Shown here: positions 53,550 through 57,474 of the stretch, one piece after another
How positions within the stretch are numbered: the stretch's first letter is position 1
How the letters are laid out: every line of letters starts with the position of its first letter
DNA from: an uncultured Flavobacteriaceae bacterium
Lineage (GTDB): Bacteria > Bacteroidota > Bacteroidia > Flavobacteriales > Flavobacteriaceae
Direction of reading: 5' to 3'
Assembly: GCA_913052585.1 (NCBI GenBank)
Contig: CAJXEB010000007.1
Location: forward strand, 1-57,474
DNA: 57,474 bases
Notes under the pieces: generated by a model
What the model saw: only the letters and a program-made list of their open reading frames with translations
Told to the model about the DNA's origin: nothing
Databases searched by the model: none
Position numbers and translations under genes: made by a program

Positions 53550-53994
53550 AAAAATAATTTACAAATGCAAGATACTAAAGTTAATATTAGATAAGTCTTT
53601 AATATACTTGCCAATATTTATTTTAATGTTAGTTGCGGAAAATTAGTTAGGATTTTACGCTATATTATGAAGTTAATTATTTTAAAGCCTTATTTCGTTC
53701 AATATTGATTGGCCAATTTTAATAGTATTAGTTACATTTTTTGGTTGTTCCCTCATCAATAAAGAATGCTTTTGTAAGCATTGCTTTTATAGAATTAGCT
53801 ATAATAATAAGTAAAAAGAACAAAATATTTTATAAAATAAAAGTGATACTGATTAAAAAACGCGTTTTTTTAACTAATTATCAATGTATTAATTCAATGT
53901 TCGTTTTAATACTGTTTAGGTTTTGTTGTAGCTATTTTTATAGGGATTACTTAAGTTAATAGTTTTAGTAGATGCTTTTGCATCATCCTCATTA
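53550..53994. other. 445-bp region without a supported gene
   Basis: The region is very AT-rich. It holds a 16-bp palindrome AAAAAACGCGTTTTTT at 53855-53870 and two small hairpins (AATGCTT/AAGCATT near 53768; GATGC-TTTT-GCATC at 53971-53984). The last may mark the end of the DUF2490 transcript, but no T-run follows on that strand. A 72-codon frame here begins with a non-ATG codon and does not look coding. Confidence 0.5.
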
Positions 53995-54657
53995 TTAAAA
54001 ATTTACAAATGTTATGATGTTAAATTGGTCCCGACTACTTTTTTCAAAAAACTGATTCATATAACCAGCTTCAAGTCTTATATTTTCATTAATATGGTAG
54101 CCAATTCCTCCATATACTCTATTTCTATCAAATACTTTCGATTCTGTATTTAGAAATATTTCATTGTAAGCAGAAAAATATAAGTTGTTATTTTCTTTTT
54201 TTGTTATAGGAATATTAAATCCTAAGAAATAACGTAAACGCATTTTGAAATCACTTTCAACGAATCGCTGCTCAAAACGGTAACGGTGTTGCAAGCTAAC
54301 AATTCCAATGTTTTGTTTGGATATGAATTGTTGAAATATTCGGTGTTCGTTAACCGAAATTTGATCGGTATTGTTATCTAAATAATTTTCAGATAAAATA
54401 TATCCATAACCAAGCAATACGTTATTCTTGTCTTCATTAAACGTATAACCCAAACCTGTTCGTAATAATAACTGCTCTAAATCACCAATGGCATTGTAGT
54501 TTCTGTATTGCACTTCATTATGCAGATTCCAATTTGAGTTTAGCTTTTTATTACCGATATATATAAGCCAATTACCAAAATTACTATCTTGGCTTTGTGC
54601 AGAAATAGGCAGCATTAATCCAATAATTAATGCTGCAATCTTTATTTTTTTTTTCAT
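53995..54657 (-). CDS. DUF2490 outer-membrane-type protein
   Basis: The protein has 220 residues. A signal peptide ends at ISAQS (about 22). The body has alternating beta strands typical of a small barrel: GNWLIYIGNKKLNSNWNLHN, EVQYRNYNAIGDLEQLLLRT, GLGYTF, HRYRFEQRF, and a C-terminal aromatic FNIITFVNF. The pattern matches DUF2490, a family of predicted outer-membrane proteins of unknown role. It follows the AAA gene by 37 bp and is probably co-transcribed. Confidence 0.85.
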   Translation of the reverse strand: MKKKIKIAALIIGLMLPISAQSQDSNFGNWLIYIGNKKLNSNWNLHNEVQYRNYNAIGDLEQLLLRTGLGYTFNEDKNNVLLGYGYILSENYLDNNTDQISVNEHRIFQQFISKQNIGIVSLQHRYRFEQRFVESDFKMRLRYFLGFNIPITKKENNNLYFSAYNEIFLNTESKVFDRNRVYGGIGYHINENIRLEAGYMNQFFEKSSRDQFNIITFVNF

Positions 54658-54694
54658 ATTTTTTCCAAAACTTTATGAGTTTCTAATTTAATAG

Positions 54695-56155
54695 TTAATT
54701 ATTTCCTTGAAAGAATTGGCCTATACCAGCAGAATCAAATTTATAAGTGGTATCGTTTTCAGACTTATCCAATTTATTATTGATTGTTAAAGCCCACAAA
54801 ACTAACTCCATGCAAAAGGCTTGATCCTCTTTGCTCAATGTTGCTGCATATTCTTCAATTACTGCTAATAAAGGTGTTACGGTTTTAAGATTAGTAAAGA
54901 ATTCGTTATCAGTATCTGTATAGTTCAATTCAATAAAGTTATTGTCGAACCAATGGATTAAATCTGTGTAAGGTGTTTTAACTCCGTCCTTTTCTAGTTT
55001 TGGTATTCGAGGGAATATTGTTTCAAACTGTTTCATCACCGCATTATCAATCAGTATTTTAGCCACTTCATCAGCGCCTTCTTGTTCCCCTTCATATACT
55101 AGCTCAATTTTACCGGTTATAGATGGAATGATAGCTATAAAATCGACTAAGCGAATTGTTGTCTTCTCAGAACCTGTTTCAATCAATCGCAACTTTGCTG
55201 CTGCCATTAGGTTTTCCATGGCACTAATTGTTAAACGAGCACTTACACCACTTTTGGCATCTACATACTCGCTACTACGTGCTTGAAATGCAACCTCTTC
55301 TAAAAGATTTTTCGCTAAACTAGGAACTTGAATTACCGCTTTGTCTGCAGTTGAAACCTTTGCTTCTTGCTCTGTAATTTCTCGTGCTAGCGCAATTGAT
55401 TTTGGATAATGGGTGAAAATCTGAGATCCAATTCTATCCTTTAATGGCGTAACAATACTTCCTCTATTGGTATAGTCTTCGGGATTTGCTGTAAACACAA
55501 ATTGAATATCTAGGGGCATCCTTAACTGAAATCCACGTATTTGAATATCACCTTCTTGCAAAATATTAAATAAGGATACTTGAATACGTGCCTGTAAATC
55601 TGGCAACTCATTTAACACGAATATAGAGCGATTTGCCCTTGGGATCATCCCATAATGCAATACGCGTTCATCTGAATATGGTAACTTTAAAGTTGCTGCT
55701 TTAATAGGATCTATATCGCCAATTAAATCCGAAACATTAACGTCTGGTGTTGCCAATTTTTCGAAGAAACGCTTAGATTTGTGTACCCAAGAAATAGGTG
55801 TTTTATCTCCAAGTTCTGCGATTAGATCTCTTGCATGTTTTGAAATGGGTTTAAATGGACTGTCGTTTATTTCAGACCCTTTTACGATAGGCATGTATTC
55901 ATCAAGTAAGTCTACCATACTTCTAGCAATCCTGGTTTTGGCTTGACCGCGCAACCCCAATAGATTGATGTGATGTCCCGCAAGAATGGCTTTCTTCATT
56001 TGTGGCACTACCGTGTCTTCATAGCCCAATAAACCTTCAAAAACAACCTCTTTCGCTTTAATACGAGTAATTAAATTCTCCTGAATTTCTTCGTTAATCG
56101 TTTTATCTTTAAATCCAGAATCTTTCAATTCTTTAAATGTGATTTCTTTTTTCAT
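54695..56155 (-). CDS. MoxR/magnesium-chelatase-like AAA+ ATPase
   Basis: The protein has 486 residues. The P-loop is GLRGQAKT at 67-74. The Walker B segment SIFVLNELPDLQ has Asn182-Glu183 where Asp-Glu is usual; I recall N-E as a normal variant of this subfamily. FTANPEDYTNRG is sensor 1, with SARLTISAMENLMAAAK near 345. It is paired with a VWA protein encoded 6 bp upstream. Such AAA-VWA pairs act as chaperone-like activators or metal-insertion machines for enzyme complexes, and the client is unknown here. Confidence 0.88.
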   Translation of the reverse strand: MKKEITFKELKDSGFKDKTINEEIQENLITRIKAKEVVFEGLLGYEDTVVPQMKKAILAGHHINLLGLRGQAKTRIARSMVDLLDEYMPIVKGSEINDSPFKPISKHARDLIAELGDKTPISWVHKSKRFFEKLATPDVNVSDLIGDIDPIKAATLKLPYSDERVLHYGMIPRANRSIFVLNELPDLQARIQVSLFNILQEGDIQIRGFQLRMPLDIQFVFTANPEDYTNRGSIVTPLKDRIGSQIFTHYPKSIALAREITEQEAKVSTADKAVIQVPSLAKNLLEEVAFQARSSEYVDAKSGVSARLTISAMENLMAAAKLRLIETGSEKTTIRLVDFIAIIPSITGKIELVYEGEQEGADEVAKILIDNAVMKQFETIFPRIPKLEKDGVKTPYTDLIHWFDNNFIELNYTDTDNEFFTNLKTVTPLLAVIEEYAATLSKEDQAFCMELVLWALTINNKLDKSENDTTYKFDSAGIGQFFQGNN

Positions 56156-56161
56156 CTTGAT

Positions 56162-57304
56162 TTATATTCTTTTAATTCTATTTTTTTCGTAATCTTCAAA
56201 AATCATTTGCCCTAATCCAGAAAGTCCAGTTAAAAAGGCTTTTCCTTTGTTTTGTGCTGTAAAAAGTTCTACAAATTCTCGTAGATATGGGTCTTGAGCG
56301 ATCATAAATGTGGTGATTGGAATTTTTAATTTTCTCGCTTGTGCAGCTTTATTAAGGCATTTTGAAACGATCATTTCATCTAAACCATTACTGTTTTTGT
56401 AAAACTCTCCTGATGGCAATCGAACACAGCTCGGTTTTCCATCGGTAATCATAAAAATTTGTTTGTTCGTATTTCGTTTTCTACGAAGAATATCCATTGC
56501 TAATTCCAATCCAGCTACGGTGTTAGTATGGTAGGGGCCAACTTTCAAATAAGGAAGGTCCTTGATTTTAATAGGCCAAGCTTCATTTCCAAATACAATA
56601 ATATCTATGGTATCCTTGGGGTACTTGCGTTTAATCAATTCAACTAATGCCATTGCTACTTTTTTAGCAGGAGTAATGCGATCTTCACCATACAAAATCA
56701 TGGAGTGACTAATGTCAATCATAAGCACTGTGCTCATTTGTGCCTTGTGTTTCGTTTCCTCAACGATTAAGTCATTTTCTGTTATACGTAAATCTGATAT
56801 TCCGTTGTTGATTTGTGCATTTTTTAAGCTCTCGGTCATATTAACCATCGCTAGATCATCTCCATACTGAAAAGAACGGTTTTCACCATCACGTTCATCT
56901 CCTACACCTGTTTTTGTAGTACGGTGATTACCGATGCCACTTTTCTTTAACTTTCCAAATATCTGATCTAAGGCATACTCGCGCAATGCAGACTCTAGTT
57001 TGGCGGTCAATATGTTTTTGCCTTTTCCTTTACCTGATTTTCCTTTATCTGGATCTATTTCCTCTTTTATATACCCACGCTTCTTTAGGTCTTCTTCAAA
57101 ATCTTTCAACGAATATTCATTGCTAAATATATTATACTCTTTATTAAGAGTATTTAACCAGTTAAAGGCTTCCTCTATATCACCTGATGTATGTGTAAGC
57201 AAATCTTTAAAAATGTCAAACACCCGATCAAAATGTGATACTTCTTTAGAAATGTACTTACTGAATGTAAAACCTTTTCCAAAATTAAAATCTATACCCG
57301 TCAT
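56162..57304 (-). CDS. VWA-domain protein, partner of the AAA+ ATPase
   Basis: The protein has 380 residues. The N-terminal 190 residues are helical with a Gly/Lys-rich linker (DPDKGKSGKGKGK, near 84-96). The C-terminal VWA domain has the complete MIDAS: D-I-S-H-S at 197-201, a Thr region GPYHTNTVAG, and ITDGKPS. No signal peptide or membrane segment is seen, so it is cytoplasmic. The stop lies 6 bp before the ATPase ATG. It resembles the BchD/CoxE-type partners of MoxR-like ATPases. The 170 bp upstream to the window end hold no visible gene. Confidence 0.88.
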   Translation of the reverse strand: MTGIDFNFGKGFTFSKYISKEVSHFDRVFDIFKDLLTHTSGDIEEAFNWLNTLNKEYNIFSNEYSLKDFEEDLKKRGYIKEEIDPDKGKSGKGKGKNILTAKLESALREYALDQIFGKLKKSGIGNHRTTKTGVGDERDGENRSFQYGDDLAMVNMTESLKNAQINNGISDLRITENDLIVEETKHKAQMSTVLMIDISHSMILYGEDRITPAKKVAMALVELIKRKYPKDTIDIIVFGNEAWPIKIKDLPYLKVGPYHTNTVAGLELAMDILRRKRNTNKQIFMITDGKPSCVRLPSGEFYKNSNGLDEMIVSKCLNKAAQARKLKIPITTFMIAQDPYLREFVELFTAQNKGKAFLTGLSGLGQMIFEDYEKNRIKRI

Positions 57305-57474
57305 ATTCTTAATTTTTTTACTCGACCCATCTATTTAAATTAGACTATTCAAGGAATTTCACAATAGCGCAAATTTTGTTTTTTTTATTTTTTTTAAAGC
57401 TGAAATACAAAAATATCACACTTATTGTTAATATAAATATTTAACCACTTAGTATTCCAAACCAGTAATCTTTA

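Noticed and set aside
53855-53870. 16-bp palindrome AAAAAACGCGTTTTTT as a terminator
   Set aside because: No gene ends close enough on either strand, and the stem is almost all A-T; it is more likely a by-product of composition.
53741-53959. 72-codon plus-strand ORF
   Set aside because: It starts with a non-ATG codon in very AT-rich DNA, crosses a palindrome and small hairpin, and shows only Ile/Lys/Phe-rich composition.
1-57474. CRISPR array, prophage, insertion sequence or integrase
   Set aside because: No regularly spaced repeats, transposase, integrase or phage structural genes were seen on either strand.

Overview
The window looks like a chromosomal segment of a marine-type member of Flavobacteriaceae (Bacteroidota). 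It is AT-rich. Two secreted proteins carry C-terminal type IX secretion sorting domains. Several promoters fit the Bacteroidota -7 pattern TAnnTTTG, and the order pth-ribF-HTTM-serS-...-rsmA-mgtE is familiar from flavobacteria. No rRNA, CRISPR array, phage or insertion sequence is visible. There is one tRNA-Leu.

Layout. 1-7 kb: accessory genes (a secreted esterase, a FIST sensor with a hybrid kinase, a SOUL haem protein, a CrtO-like membrane protein) separated by repeat-rich intergenic DNA. 7-14.6 kb: a CBS protein, M28 and M13 peptidases, a lipoprotein, an epimerase, a broken membrane-protein gene and a TM2 protein. 14.8-27.7 kb: a long minus-strand housekeeping run including mgtE, rsmA, serS, ribF, pth, rplY and prs. 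27.8 kb: tRNA-Leu.

28.4-36.7 kb: a tightly coupled nitric-oxide-type signalling operon (receiver protein, H-NOX haem sensor, PAS/GAF histidine kinase, Hpt, LytTR response regulator), followed by a 1070-residue secreted protein with an ice-binding (DUF3494) domain. Three direct repeats at exact 21-bp steps lie upstream of the operon. Two related repeats 20 bp apart lie upstream of the ice-binding gene. Both fit the known LytTR operator pattern, so a testable circuit emerges: H-NOX to kinase to Hpt to LytTR regulator to surface protein.

36.9-50.8 kb: a probable exopolysaccharide synthesis and export locus. It holds a TPR/beta-barrel exporter, a STAS protein, a flippase, a GT4 glycosyltransferase, a membrane-anchored glycoside hydrolase, an Ig-like protein, a 1029-residue GT-C-like membrane protein, a receiver domain fused directly to a GT2 glycosyltransferase, a degenerate GT2 paralogue without its DxD motif, and mannose-6-phosphate isomerase. 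Its parts list resembles Pel-type systems by analogy only.

51-57.5 kb: a Trm11-like methyltransferase, a TauE/SafE transporter, two small proteins of unknown function, a DUF2490 protein, and a MoxR-like AAA ATPase with its VWA partner.

All calls come from reading the sequence and recalled family knowledge. No database search was run.
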